Assembly (NCBI RefSeq): GCF_003885045.1
Contig: NZ_RHJS01000002.1
Location: 3,650,501-3,714,500 of the forward strand
Source: Schaedlerella arabinosiphila
GTDB lineage: Bacteria > Bacillota > Clostridia > Lachnospirales > Lachnospiraceae
DNA: 64,000 bases
Reading direction: 5' to 3'
The position numbers were made by a program, and so were the translations under genes. Position 1 is the first letter of the stretch; the number at the start of each line of letters is the position of its first letter. Shown one piece after another: positions 52,728 through 61,910 of the stretch. Under the pieces are notes generated by a model, which worked only from the letters and a program-made list of their open reading frames with translations, searched no databases and had not been told where the DNA came from.

Positions 52728-54086
52728 ATGAGCAGCTTATTGATAAAAAATGCTTCTGCCATTGTGACCTGTGACTCAAACGATGCCCTGTTGGAGGATT
52801 CCAATATCCTGATCACCGACGGCGTCATTACCTATATGGGCAAAGACCCCCGGTCCGCGGACGAGACCATCGACGCCGCCGGCTGTATCGTTTACCCCGG
52901 ATTGATCAATACACACCACCACCTTTACCAGACATTCAGCCGGAACCTGCCGCAGGTGCAGAACATGGAACTGTTTGACTGGCTGACTACGCTCTATGAG
53001 ATCTGGAAAAATCTGGACAGCGACATCATTTACCACAGCTCCATGACAGGGATGGGGGAATTATTAAAGACCGGCTGTACCACCTGCTTTGACCATCACT
53101 ATGTATTCCCCGGCGGTAATTCCGGAGCCCTTCTGGAATCCCAGTTCGCCGCGGCAAGGGAGCTGGGCATCCGCTTCTACGCGTCCAGGGGAAGTATGGA
53201 CTTAAGCAGAAAAGACGGCGGCCTGCCGCCTGACAGCGTGGTGCAGACCGTAGACGAGATCTTAAGGGATTCTCAAACTGCGGTAGAAAAATTCCACAAT
53301 CCCGCACCGTTTTCCATGGAAATGGTGGCTCTCGCGCCCTGTTCCCCGTTCAGCGCAGGGGAAGATCTGTACCGGCAGTCCGCCATCCTGGCAAGGGAGC
53401 TGGGAGTGCGCCTGCACACCCATCTGTGCGAAACCATAGACGAAGAGAACTATGTACTCGAAAAATACGGAAAACGTCCGCTGGCCTACATGGAGGATAT
53501 GGGCTGGGTTGGAAAGGATGTCTGGTACGCACACGGAATCCATTTCAATGATGAGGAGCTGGCGCTGCTGGCCGAGACTGGCACCGGTGTCGCCCACTGC
53601 CCGATTTCCAACATGAAGCTGTCCTCCGGCATCTGCCGTATCCCGGATATGCAGAGACTTGGCGTTCCGGTAGGTCTTGCGGTAGACGGAAGTGCCAGCA
53701 ACGACGGCTCCAATCTCCTGGAGGAGCTGCGCACGGCATTTCTTCTGCACCGCCTCAATTCCAGCAAGCTTGCACCCAGCGGGTACGATCTGCTGAAAAT
53801 TGCCACAAACGGCAGCGCGAAGGTGCTGGGACGTGACGACATCGGCTCCCTGGAGACCGGAAAAGCCGGAGACCTGTTCCTAATCCGACGCAGCCGCCTG
53901 GAGCTGGTGGGCGCCGACCTGGATGTGAAATCCATGCTCGGTACTGTGGGCGTAAAAGGCGCCGTGGATTACACCGTCGTAAACGGCAGGGTTGTCGTGA
54001 AAAACGGACAGCTTGTGGGAATTGATGAAGAAAAAGAAATCCGTATGGGCAGAGCCCTTGTCAATGATTACCTGGGGCGGATCTGA
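52728..54086 (+). CDS. 8-oxoguanine/guanine deaminase-like amidohydrolase
   Basis: A 452-residue amidohydrolase (ATZ/TRZ group). Metal site GLINTHHHLYQ near 60-70, CFDHHYVFPG near 115, HTHLCE near 225, WYAHGIHF near 262 and AVDGSASND near 310. It hydrolyses an exocyclic amino group; members with this layout were characterised as 8-oxoguanine deaminases. The guanine riboswitch and adjoining permease support a purine substrate. ATG 52728 has GGAGG. The 230-nt leader after the terminator holds no other gene. Confidence 0.85.
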   Translation: MSSLLIKNASAIVTCDSNDALLEDSNILITDGVITYMGKDPRSADETIDAAGCIVYPGLINTHHHLYQTFSRNLPQVQNMELFDWLTTLYEIWKNLDSDIIYHSSMTGMGELLKTGCTTCFDHHYVFPGGNSGALLESQFAAARELGIRFYASRGSMDLSRKDGGLPPDSVVQTVDEILRDSQTAVEKFHNPAPFSMEMVALAPCSPFSAGEDLYRQSAILARELGVRLHTHLCETIDEENYVLEKYGKRPLAYMEDMGWVGKDVWYAHGIHFNDEELALLAETGTGVAHCPISNMKLSSGICRIPDMQRLGVPVGLAVDGSASNDGSNLLEELRTAFLLHRLNSSKLAPSGYDLLKIATNGSAKVLGRDDIGSLETGKAGDLFLIRRSRLELVGADLDVKSMLGTVGVKGAVDYTVVNGRVVVKNGQLVGIDEEKEIRMGRALVNDYLGRI

Positions 54087-54125
54087 TAAAACAGACTGTG
54101 CGGAAACCTAAGGAGGATATAGATT

Positions 54126-55505
54126 ATGAGTGAAATCCAAGATACAAAATCAAGAAAAGAACTGGATCGTGAATTGGTGTACCAGCTTGACGGAAGGCCG
54201 GGGCTCTCCACAGCGGTTCCCCTGGGCCTGCAGCATGTACTGGCCATGTTTACTTCCAACCTGGCTCCCATCCTGATCATTGCCGGGGTCTGCAGTCTGT
54301 CCGGCGCGGACACTGTCGTCATGGTACAATGCGCCATGTTCGTATCCGGCCTGACTACATTTATACAGTTATACCCGCTGCGGCTCGGAAAAAATTATCA
54401 GGTGGGCGCAAAGCTTCCCATCGTAATGGGTACTTCCTTTACCTTCGTTCCCACCGCCTCCGCCATCGGGGCCGCAGGCGGTATCGGGGCTGTGCTGGGC
54501 GGCTGTATGGCCGGAAGCCTGGTGGAAGTATTTATGGGCTTCTTTTACAAATACATCCGCCGGTTCTTCCCGCCCCTGGTTGTCGGCTGTACCCTGGTCA
54601 CCATCGGGGTTAATCTGCTGGGCATCGGCGTGGATTATTTTGCAGGCGGGGCAGGCGCCGCTGATTACGGTTCCCTGCAGAACCTGGGCGTAGGCTTTTT
54701 CGTGCTGGCAATCGTCATCCTGCTCCAGCGTTTCGGAAAAGGGCTGGTCAAAAATTCCGCGATCCTGATCGGGCTTGTGGCAGGCTATGTTCTGGCTGCA
54801 ATTTTGGGCATGGTAGATACATCGCCGATCACAGACGCCAAGTGGTTCGGCCTGCCGCTTCCGTTCCAGTTCCATCTGCAATTCCAACTGCCCGCGATCT
54901 TAAGCTTCGCGGCGCTGTTTGTGACATCCGGGCTGGAAACCATCGGAAATACTTCCGGAATCACCATTGCGGGATTTGACCGGGAAGCCACGGAAAAAGA
55001 AACCTCCGGCGCCATTCTCGCAGATGCGCTGGGCTCCACAACGGCAGCTATATTCAACGCGCTGCCGAATACAGCCTTCGGCCAAAATGCGGGAATCGTC
55101 TCCATGACCAAAGTGGTCAACAGATGGTGTATTGCGACCGGCGCATTTATCCTGATGATATCGGGCTTTTTCCCGAAACTGGGGGCTTTGTTTTCAGCCA
55201 TTCCCAACGCGGTGCTGGGCGGCGCGATCATTACCGTATTCGGCATGATCCTGATCAACGGCATCAAGATGATCTCCAAAGCAGGCTTCAGTGAGCGGAA
55301 TATTCTTGTAATGGGACTGACTTTCGCTTTCGGTATGGGCGTGCCGGGCCACCCGGAGGCTGTCGCGCAGCTTCCGTCCGCACTGCAGTTCATTTTCAAT
55401 GATCCGGTAACGGCAACCTGTATTATCGCGATCCTTGCGAATGTCCTGTTCCCGCTCAAGGATGAAAGCGATATTGAGAAGGCGAAAGAGGCGATGCTCG
55501 GATAG
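54126..55505 (+). CDS. NCS2-family nucleobase/xanthine permease
   Basis: A 459-residue transporter with about 14 helices. It has PGLSTAVPLGLQHVLAMFTSNLAP near 28, GTSFTFVPTASAIG, and the NCS2 signature stretch TSGLETIGNTSGITIAGFDRE near 264, with NTAFGQNAGIVSMTKVVNRW. It imports a purine (xanthine, guanine or uric acid) with a cation. It is the second gene of the riboswitch-controlled operon, 39 bp after the deaminase. The exact base is unknown. Confidence 0.9.
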   Translation: MSEIQDTKSRKELDRELVYQLDGRPGLSTAVPLGLQHVLAMFTSNLAPILIIAGVCSLSGADTVVMVQCAMFVSGLTTFIQLYPLRLGKNYQVGAKLPIVMGTSFTFVPTASAIGAAGGIGAVLGGCMAGSLVEVFMGFFYKYIRRFFPPLVVGCTLVTIGVNLLGIGVDYFAGGAGAADYGSLQNLGVGFFVLAIVILLQRFGKGLVKNSAILIGLVAGYVLAAILGMVDTSPITDAKWFGLPLPFQFHLQFQLPAILSFAALFVTSGLETIGNTSGITIAGFDREATEKETSGAILADALGSTTAAIFNALPNTAFGQNAGIVSMTKVVNRWCIATGAFILMISGFFPKLGALFSAIPNAVLGGAIITVFGMILINGIKMISKAGFSERNILVMGLTFAFGMGVPGHPEAVAQLPSALQFIFNDPVTATCIIAILANVLFPLKDESDIEKAKEAMLG

Positions 55506-55587
55506 TTCTTTCAGATCAGAGATCTGAAGGTGTTCTAAGAGCGGATTTTGCCATGTTTCTCAGCAAATAGAATCACGGAATTTTTAA

Positions 55588-55636
55588 AAGCGGCGAATCT
55601 TCCGGAAATCCGGAAGAATGCGCCGCTTCTGTTTTC
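55588..55636 (+). terminator. Terminator of the purine operon
   Basis: AAGCGGCG pairs with CGCCGCTT around an inner TCTTCCGG/CCGGAAGA stem, followed by CTGTTTTC. Confidence 0.85.
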
Positions 55637-55642
55637 ATAGGC

Positions 55643-56397
55643 TCAATCCCAGATGATGAACTTCATAAATCTTTTTGCAGCATTGATTACTTTTGCAGAC
55701 AGATATACCTTTGACAGCTTTTTCTTTGAATAACACCAGACAGGATTTTCTTTCGTCTTGTCTGTCAGCAGTCTGGTAAAATATTGTTCCCAACTGGCAT
55801 ATTCCCTGCTGTCAATATATTTGATTTTCCTTTTAGCGAAACGCATTCTATATTTTTCTGTTTTGACAATTCGGCAAAAAATTCAAATCCGCTGTTCGAA
55901 TCTTCTGTAATAACAAATTTCGGATCAATACCCTCTTTCTCAGATATTTCACCATATAAATGATATATCTCGTTATACTTTTGTTTTGCTTCATGGAATT
56001 TTCCCGACTTACGAAAGCCGTAAATTTCATGAATACTATATGGAAGCATCGGCAATTTCTCACGTGTAGCAAACACAAAATAGTTGTCCGATTTTATAAC
56101 AAGCTCCGCAAATTTTTTTGATATAAGGAAACGATTTCCTTCATCTATGAATATAATACTTTTTGTTATTTCTCCCAGTTGATGTTCCCAGTCTTCATTA
56201 TCCAAAGTTCTGCAAGGGCAACTGCATGAAACCGAAACACCGCTGTCAGAACCAAATCTTCTATACTCACGAATCAAATCAATTAATACCGTTTTTCCCG
56301 AACCACTGTCTCCTGTGAAAATCGTAATATTTCTTTTTATCCGGAAATCATATTTTACTTTCCTGGTTTCTACGATTACCCTATACGCACCTTTCAT
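55643..56397 (-). pseudogene. AAA-type ATPase, broken by internal deletion and frameshift
   Basis: The first frame (56397 to 55765) has KRNITIFTGDSGSGKTVLID (P-loop near residue 30), SIIFIDEGNRF (Walker B) and FATREKLP, then continues out of frame after GKSNI. A second frame from 55846 gives YIDSREYASWEQYFTRLLTD and KKKLSKVYLSAK to the stop at 55643. I recall intact relatives of about 310 residues with some 70 residues between these blocks; that middle is missing here. Overlapping frames meet near 55830. It is downstream of a DUF4869-like gene. The region is AT-richer than its neighbours. Confidence 0.72.
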
Positions 56398-56403
56398 GTT
56401 CCG

Positions 56404-56862
56404 TCACTCCTGCTTCATTTCATTCAAATATTTACTGGCTACAGGAATCAGTTCTTTCATAGAGTGTACGATTTCACCGCCATTTTCCACTTTTATTTCA
56501 AATTCCGTATTTTTACCAAAACTCATCATATGCCTGAGATTAATTGTCAGATCTTTTTTCTTCCCTATTTCCAATATCCATTTTGCGCAGTTATCCCCGC
56601 AGGTTGACGCATTGAATATTTTACCTGATTCATTCAGCATCAGTAATAATGTTTTCACGCCCCCTGACAGCCGCTCAGGCGGAATTTGTCCCAGAACCGG
56701 GCTGTTGATGCACTCTCCGCTTAATACCTCTGAATCGTCAACATCCCGGATCATTTCTTTTGCCAGTTCTGAGGCAAACCACTCTGGCTCGTAAGTATTT
56801 TTAAAATAAACGCTTGTGTTATAAATACTGCTTTCAGCATCACCGTAAATAATTGTAAGCAT
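56404..56862 (-). CDS. DUF4869-like hypothetical protein
   Basis: A 152-residue soluble protein starting MLTIIYGDAESSIYNTSVYF and containing VLSGECINSPVLGQIPPERLSGGVKTLLLM and CGDNCAKWILEIG. The family has no known function and I recall it beside the AAA protein now broken downstream (7 bp gap). GGAGG precedes the start. The two genes are AT-richer than the surroundings and could be a transferred cassette. Confidence 0.7.
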   Translation of the reverse strand: MLTIIYGDAESSIYNTSVYFKNTYEPEWFASELAKEMIRDVDDSEVLSGECINSPVLGQIPPERLSGGVKTLLLMLNESGKIFNASTCGDNCAKWILEIGKKKDLTINLRHMMSFGKNTEFEIKVENGGEIVHSMKELIPVASKYLNEMKQE

Positions 56863-56916
56863 CGAATACCTCCACTTTCCTTTCCGCAGTTATTTCAAAC
56901 CTGTCCAGTCTTCCAC

Positions 56917-59028
56917 TCATTCCCCCTCAACCGTAACCTCCCCAAACGCCTTCAAGAACTGCTTCCTTCCATACCCTTCAAACTCCACTTCCACCATCAT
57001 CTCATCTTCCGACACCAGGATTCCCGCTCCGTACTTCGGATGCCTTGCGTACTTCACTGCCGTATTCTTCTGCGGCTCCTGTTCCTTCTGCTCCTGCTCC
57101 TTTTTCTCCCGGATCTGTTCCTGAACCTCCCGGCGGAGCTGCTGCAGGTTACTCCTCTTCTCTCCCTCACTGCGCAGTTCCTCCCATTCCAGAAGATGGG
57201 GCGGAAGCATCCGCAGATACCGGCTGTACTCCCCGGAAATCCCGGGCTCGCCCGGGTTGGTATAGTAGGACAGTTCCAGTTCATCCTTTGCCCGGGTAAT
57301 TCCCACGAAAAACAGTCTCCGCTCCTCTTCCTCCTGTTCAAAACTCTGGCTGTGCAGCGGGATCAGCCCCTGGTTCATCCCGATCAAAAACACGGTTTCA
57401 AATTCCAGTCCTTTAGAGGCATGGAGCGTCATCAGCTTCACAGTATCCCCCGGGAAATTTTCTATTCCGGCCGAATCCATATCCCTGTCTGCGCTTAACA
57501 GATTCACCCCATACAGCGCAGACTGATTGACAAATTCCCGGGTTCCCTCAATCAGTCCGCAGCCTTTTTCCCTGGAATATCCGCAGATCCTTTCCAGAAG
57601 TCTCAGCACCAGCTTTTCATCCTCCTGATAGGCAGAGGCAGTCGGATGCAGCGCTTCCCTCAATCCGAAATATGCAAATATCTCCGCTGCCTTCGGAACC
57701 GTATCCTTCTTCCACGCTTCCTGATCCTGAAATTCCAGCATCCTTTGGTACAGCAGAACGTTGTCCCACTTTTGCTCCCGGATGATCTTCTTTGCTTTTG
57801 CCCTGGTACGTGTTTCCCCGTACTGCGGATCGGCAAGCGCTTCCATCCCCATCTGTCCGTCCGCCGGATTCACGGAAAACCGGAGTACCTTGATCAGCCA
57901 GTTCAGGACCGGAATGTCCCTAACCGTCTTCCGTACAGAGACTTCACAGGGAATCCGCTGTCTTTCCAATACCTTTTTCAATAGCTCCGCCTGCTTCTGC
58001 AGCCGGTAAAATACCGCGATCTCACCATATGCCCTGCCTGCGTCATGAAGCGCGCGAATCCGGCCTGCCAGGTATTCCGCCTCCTGAAACGGATCGTAAT
58101 GATTTTTTACGACGATCTTTCCCCCTGCCCCCCGGCTGCTCTGGATGCCTGCGCCGGACTGCAGAAATCGGTTGGCTGCTTCCAGAATTGAGGCGCTGGA
58201 ACGGTAGTTGACCGGAAGGGACAGTTCTTTCGCAGCGAAACGGTGCTTCAAAAGATAGAACATATTCTCTCCCGTCCCCCGCCAGCTATAGATCACCTGG
58301 TTGGGATCTCCTACCGCAAACAGTCTGGTATCTTTTCCTTTCAGCGCTTCCAGAAATTCGATCTGCTGCGCGTCGCTGTCCTGTACCTCGTCCACAATCA
58401 TCCATTGCGGATGCCATTCCCCGGCACGCAGCAGTACGGCGCTCACCCGGAGCAGATCTGAAAAGGACATTTTATTCTGACGCTTCTTTTCCTCTTCCAG
58501 CAGCGGAAACAGCCTGAACAGGTCGTCCCGATACCTGCTGCTTTCTTTTCCCCGCACGTATCCCGGGTACTCCTGCTCCAGACGTTTTTTAAGCCGGTTC
58601 TTATACCTCACCGTCAGCTTCTGTTCGGCAATCACTTCTGCCGCCAGATCCGCCTCTTCATCCGGACTGATCACCGTAAACTCCCTGTTCCACCCTGTCT
58701 GCTCCAGAGAAAGCTGGTGTTTCAAAAGATGCAGCGCCGCGCTGTGAAATGTACCGAACCCCATGACCTGTTCCCGTGACAGCCCTGGCTCCTTCTTTCT
58801 CAGTCTGCTGATGATCTCATCCGCCGCCTTATTGGTAAACGTCAGTACAACCATGTCCTCCAGGGGAACCGACTTCTCATAATGCAGATATAAAATTTTT
58901 GCAATCAGTACCGTGGTTTTTCCACTGCCCACATTTGCATTCACAACACAGGCCGGAGACTCGTCCAGTACTGCCTCCATCTGGTATTGATTCAAATGCT
59001 TCCACTCTTCCTTAAAATCTGTTTTCAT
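56917..59028 (-). CDS. UvrD/Rep-family ATP-dependent DNA helicase
   Basis: A 703-residue superfamily-1 helicase. Motif I ACVVNANVGSGKTTVLIAKIL near 26-46, motif Ia VVLTFTNKAADEII, motif II MIVDEVQDSD near 212, motif III FAVGDPNQVIYSWRGT near 235, motif IV/V LMTLHASKGLEFETVFLIG near 538 and VI RRLFFVGITRAKDEL. A charged Gln/Glu-rich C-terminal segment precedes a short beta domain. It overlaps the MrfA-like gene by 17 bp, so the two are coupled. Confidence 0.93.
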   Translation of the reverse strand: MKTDFKEEWKHLNQYQMEAVLDESPACVVNANVGSGKTTVLIAKILYLHYEKSVPLEDMVVLTFTNKAADEIISRLRKKEPGLSREQVMGFGTFHSAALHLLKHQLSLEQTGWNREFTVISPDEEADLAAEVIAEQKLTVRYKNRLKKRLEQEYPGYVRGKESSRYRDDLFRLFPLLEEEKKRQNKMSFSDLLRVSAVLLRAGEWHPQWMIVDEVQDSDAQQIEFLEALKGKDTRLFAVGDPNQVIYSWRGTGENMFYLLKHRFAAKELSLPVNYRSSASILEAANRFLQSGAGIQSSRGAGGKIVVKNHYDPFQEAEYLAGRIRALHDAGRAYGEIAVFYRLQKQAELLKKVLERQRIPCEVSVRKTVRDIPVLNWLIKVLRFSVNPADGQMGMEALADPQYGETRTRAKAKKIIREQKWDNVLLYQRMLEFQDQEAWKKDTVPKAAEIFAYFGLREALHPTASAYQEDEKLVLRLLERICGYSREKGCGLIEGTREFVNQSALYGVNLLSADRDMDSAGIENFPGDTVKLMTLHASKGLEFETVFLIGMNQGLIPLHSQSFEQEEEERRLFFVGITRAKDELELSYYTNPGEPGISGEYSRYLRMLPPHLLEWEELRSEGEKRSNLQQLRREVQEQIREKKEQEQKEQEPQKNTAVKYARHPKYGAGILVSEDEMMVEVEFEGYGRKQFLKAFGEVTVEGE

Positions 59029-61804
59029 ACCGTCTCCGAAGCTTTTCTTTTTTCTTGATCGACTCTTCTGTATTCCCCTTCACAATGGTTTCCACCTTCA
59101 TATCCAAAGGACATTCCGCATGACGCTGCAGTATCTTCTTCACGATCCGCATATTTTCCGGTTCCCCAAGCCAGGCTTCGTAAAATGCGTTCTCCACCGT
59201 CAGCACCAGCCGATTTCCTGATACCTCCACAGCCTTCACAGACTGCAGAAAGGCCGCGCCGCCCTCTCCCCTTTGCACCGCATTTTCACAAAACTCCGAC
59301 CACTGTTTGGGCAATTTAAAAAATGAATATTCTTTCCGGACAGCGGGCCGCTCCGTCTCCGTATATTTCCCTTTGTATTGCGGAGGTTCACTCTTTTCTT
59401 TCAGATTTTGGAGCCCCCAGAGCACCATGCCTTTGTCCAGGCTGTAATCTCCCACACAGGCAGGACAGCCGTTTTCGCAGCCGCACCCACCGACCATACG
59501 CACGGCATTGTCAATGATCTGCGGCACCAGCTCATATATTTTCTCCGAATATCCCAGTCCGCCCTCATACCTGTCGTATATATACAGCGAAACCTGCTGC
59601 CGGAATCCACTCGAATCCAAAGAAACCGCCGGATCGGACTCAGATATCCCCTGGGAAACCGTTGAATCAGGCGTATGCCTCCCCGCCTGGTTTCCGGCAT
59701 TTCCTGAATCTGCTTTCAGTACTACATCTCCGCAGATCACCGCGTCAATATCGTCCCCGGCCGTCATCGTAACCATCATGGCCGCGTTCTTGATTGCATG
59801 GCAGACCCCTTCAAAATGGTTATTCAGCGCCAGCTCTCCTGCCGCGTTGGGCAGCAGCAGGCTATGATACATTTCAGTCACATTCTGCGGAATATCGATC
59901 CATGTACTCTCGGTATCGTAGTCCTTCTGAAGAGCCTCCGGCAGCTGCACGTACCCCAGATTCTGATGATTATGGAACTGCAGCTTCTTAAACATATAGA
60001 TCATTTCATTCATATTGATATCCCCGAAATGCACCTTTGTCCTTCCAAACTCCGTCTCCTCAAATACCTGCAGGATTTTTGTATCCTTATTTCCCGCCGG
60101 GACTGTATAGTAATTGCCCGAAAAGGGAACGGCCCAGGCAGTCCGGCTGACCAGATCCAGCTTCAGCACCTCATACAGCGTCCCCTCGTGCATATAAACC
60201 GCTCCCGGGTGCAGTTCATGATATGCCTGGTTTTCATCCATCTCCGTGATCACCCTGGGAGCGAATTTCTCACGGCCGTTTTCCTCCGGCACTTCCAGGC
60301 TTTCATCCAGAATCAGCTTAAACCGTGTCTGATCCATATTCCGCAGGCTGTAATCCCCCGCCGGAAACGCCGGCCCGGCCCAGGCAAACCGCCCGGACAT
60401 CCCTTTTACTTCCTCCGCATTGAGCAGTACCGGAATGATCTCCCCCAGGTCCGGAAACAATCCCACATCATCCATCGTCAGGGGCATTTCCGCCGCAGCC
60501 GCCCGGACATGGGACAGCTCAATCAGCAGGTTATCCGGATCTACAACGGCATTTTCACTCTCCATGGAAAAGAGCCATTCCGGATCTATGGCAATGTACT
60601 GGTCAAAGGGCTGGTTCGCCAGGATCAGATAATTGATGCATTTTTCTCCGTTTCTCCCTGCCCGCCCGGTCTGCTGCCAGAAGGAGGCCCGGGTTCCCGG
60701 ATAGCCTGCGAGCAGCGTGGAATCCAGCTTGCCGATGTCAATCCCCAATTCCAGCGCATTGGTGGAGACCAGTCCGAGCAGATCTCCGTCCAGCATCTTC
60801 CGCTCAATCTCCTTGCGCTCCAGCGGCGTATATCCGCCCCGGTAGCCGGCGATTCTTCCGCTGCCCCCGCTGCCCAGGAATGCTGCTCCATCCAGCTTGT
60901 CCCTGGATTCCTTTAAGATCACTTCCACATTTCTCCGTGATTTGGCAAATGCAATGAAATGCGCTTCGTTTTCCACCAACCGGCAGATCACCTCCGACGC
61001 AATGGAGGACGCCGATTTTCTGCCGTAAATCTTGTCATGGGAGCCTTTGATCTGGGGCGGCTGTATGATTCGGTATTCCTTCTCCGGAGCCGGAGAGCCG
61101 TCCCTGTCGATCAGCACAAAGGAGGTTTTGCAGATCAGCTCCGCCAGTTCAATCGGATTTGCAATGGTGGCAGAACTGCACAGGAACTGCGGGGCAGACT
61201 GATAATAATTGCAGATCCGCTTCATCCGGCGGAACAGGTTTGCCAGATGCGCGCCGAAGGCCCCCCGATAGCTGTGCAGCTCGTCGATGACTATGTACTT
61301 CAGATTGGAAAAAATAAAATCAAACCCGAACTTGCTGTGGTTGGGAAGGAAAGCGGAATTTAGCATTTCCGGGTTGGTCAGTATGATATTGGCGCTTTTG
61401 CGGATTCGGCTCCGCTCCGACGGCGCAGTGTCGCCGTCGTATACTCCGGCGGAAATCCGGCCCGGCCCGAAATATTCCAGGATCGGCGCAATGGCCCGGT
61501 ACTGGTCGCTGGCAAGCGCCTTGGTCGGATAGAGAAATATGGCCCTGGTCAGCGGATCCTCCAGAATCCGCTGCACCACCGGCAGCAGGAAGCTGAGCGT
61601 CTTACCGCTGGCAGTGGAGGTCGTGATTACCACGTTGGCCCCGTCCATTGCCGCTTCATACATCTCCGCCTGGTGGGTATAAAGCCGCGGGATATTGCGG
61701 GAGTTCAGATACTCCCCCAGCTCCCGGCGCAGAGAAACCGGAAAATCCGCATATTCTGCGGATTTTTCCGGGATGATCTTTCTATAGATTGTCAGGTTTT
61801 CCAT
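59012..61804 (-). CDS. mrfA: DEAD/DEAH-box helicase MrfA/YprA-like
   Basis: A 930-residue superfamily-2 helicase: Q-motif LYTHQAEMYEAAM, motif I TTSTASGKTLSFLLP near 57-71, DELHSYRG (motif II) near 173, SATI (motif III), VSTNALELGIDIG and QQTGRAGRNG (V, VI). The C-terminal DUF1998/MZB domain carries the Cys cluster CGCENGCPACVG near 790. In Bacillus MrfA works with exonuclease MrfB in mitomycin repair; here the coupled partner is a UvrD-like helicase and no MrfB is seen. Name is by resemblance. Confidence 0.88.
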   Translation of the reverse strand: MENLTIYRKIIPEKSAEYADFPVSLRRELGEYLNSRNIPRLYTHQAEMYEAAMDGANVVITTSTASGKTLSFLLPVVQRILEDPLTRAIFLYPTKALASDQYRAIAPILEYFGPGRISAGVYDGDTAPSERSRIRKSANIILTNPEMLNSAFLPNHSKFGFDFIFSNLKYIVIDELHSYRGAFGAHLANLFRRMKRICNYYQSAPQFLCSSATIANPIELAELICKTSFVLIDRDGSPAPEKEYRIIQPPQIKGSHDKIYGRKSASSIASEVICRLVENEAHFIAFAKSRRNVEVILKESRDKLDGAAFLGSGGSGRIAGYRGGYTPLERKEIERKMLDGDLLGLVSTNALELGIDIGKLDSTLLAGYPGTRASFWQQTGRAGRNGEKCINYLILANQPFDQYIAIDPEWLFSMESENAVVDPDNLLIELSHVRAAAAEMPLTMDDVGLFPDLGEIIPVLLNAEEVKGMSGRFAWAGPAFPAGDYSLRNMDQTRFKLILDESLEVPEENGREKFAPRVITEMDENQAYHELHPGAVYMHEGTLYEVLKLDLVSRTAWAVPFSGNYYTVPAGNKDTKILQVFEETEFGRTKVHFGDINMNEMIYMFKKLQFHNHQNLGYVQLPEALQKDYDTESTWIDIPQNVTEMYHSLLLPNAAGELALNNHFEGVCHAIKNAAMMVTMTAGDDIDAVICGDVVLKADSGNAGNQAGRHTPDSTVSQGISESDPAVSLDSSGFRQQVSLYIYDRYEGGLGYSEKIYELVPQIIDNAVRMVGGCGCENGCPACVGDYSLDKGMVLWGLQNLKEKSEPPQYKGKYTETERPAVRKEYSFFKLPKQWSEFCENAVQRGEGGAAFLQSVKAVEVSGNRLVLTVENAFYEAWLGEPENMRIVKKILQRHAECPLDMKVETIVKGNTEESIKKKEKLRRRYENRF

Positions 61805-61910
61805 GGCGTTTCCTCCCCTGTTTCCGTTCCGAAGCCGGTTAAAAGTTCAGGAATCTGCATCCTTTATAAAAAAATTATAGCATACCCCACCCATCTTGTG
61901 CAAAAATATT

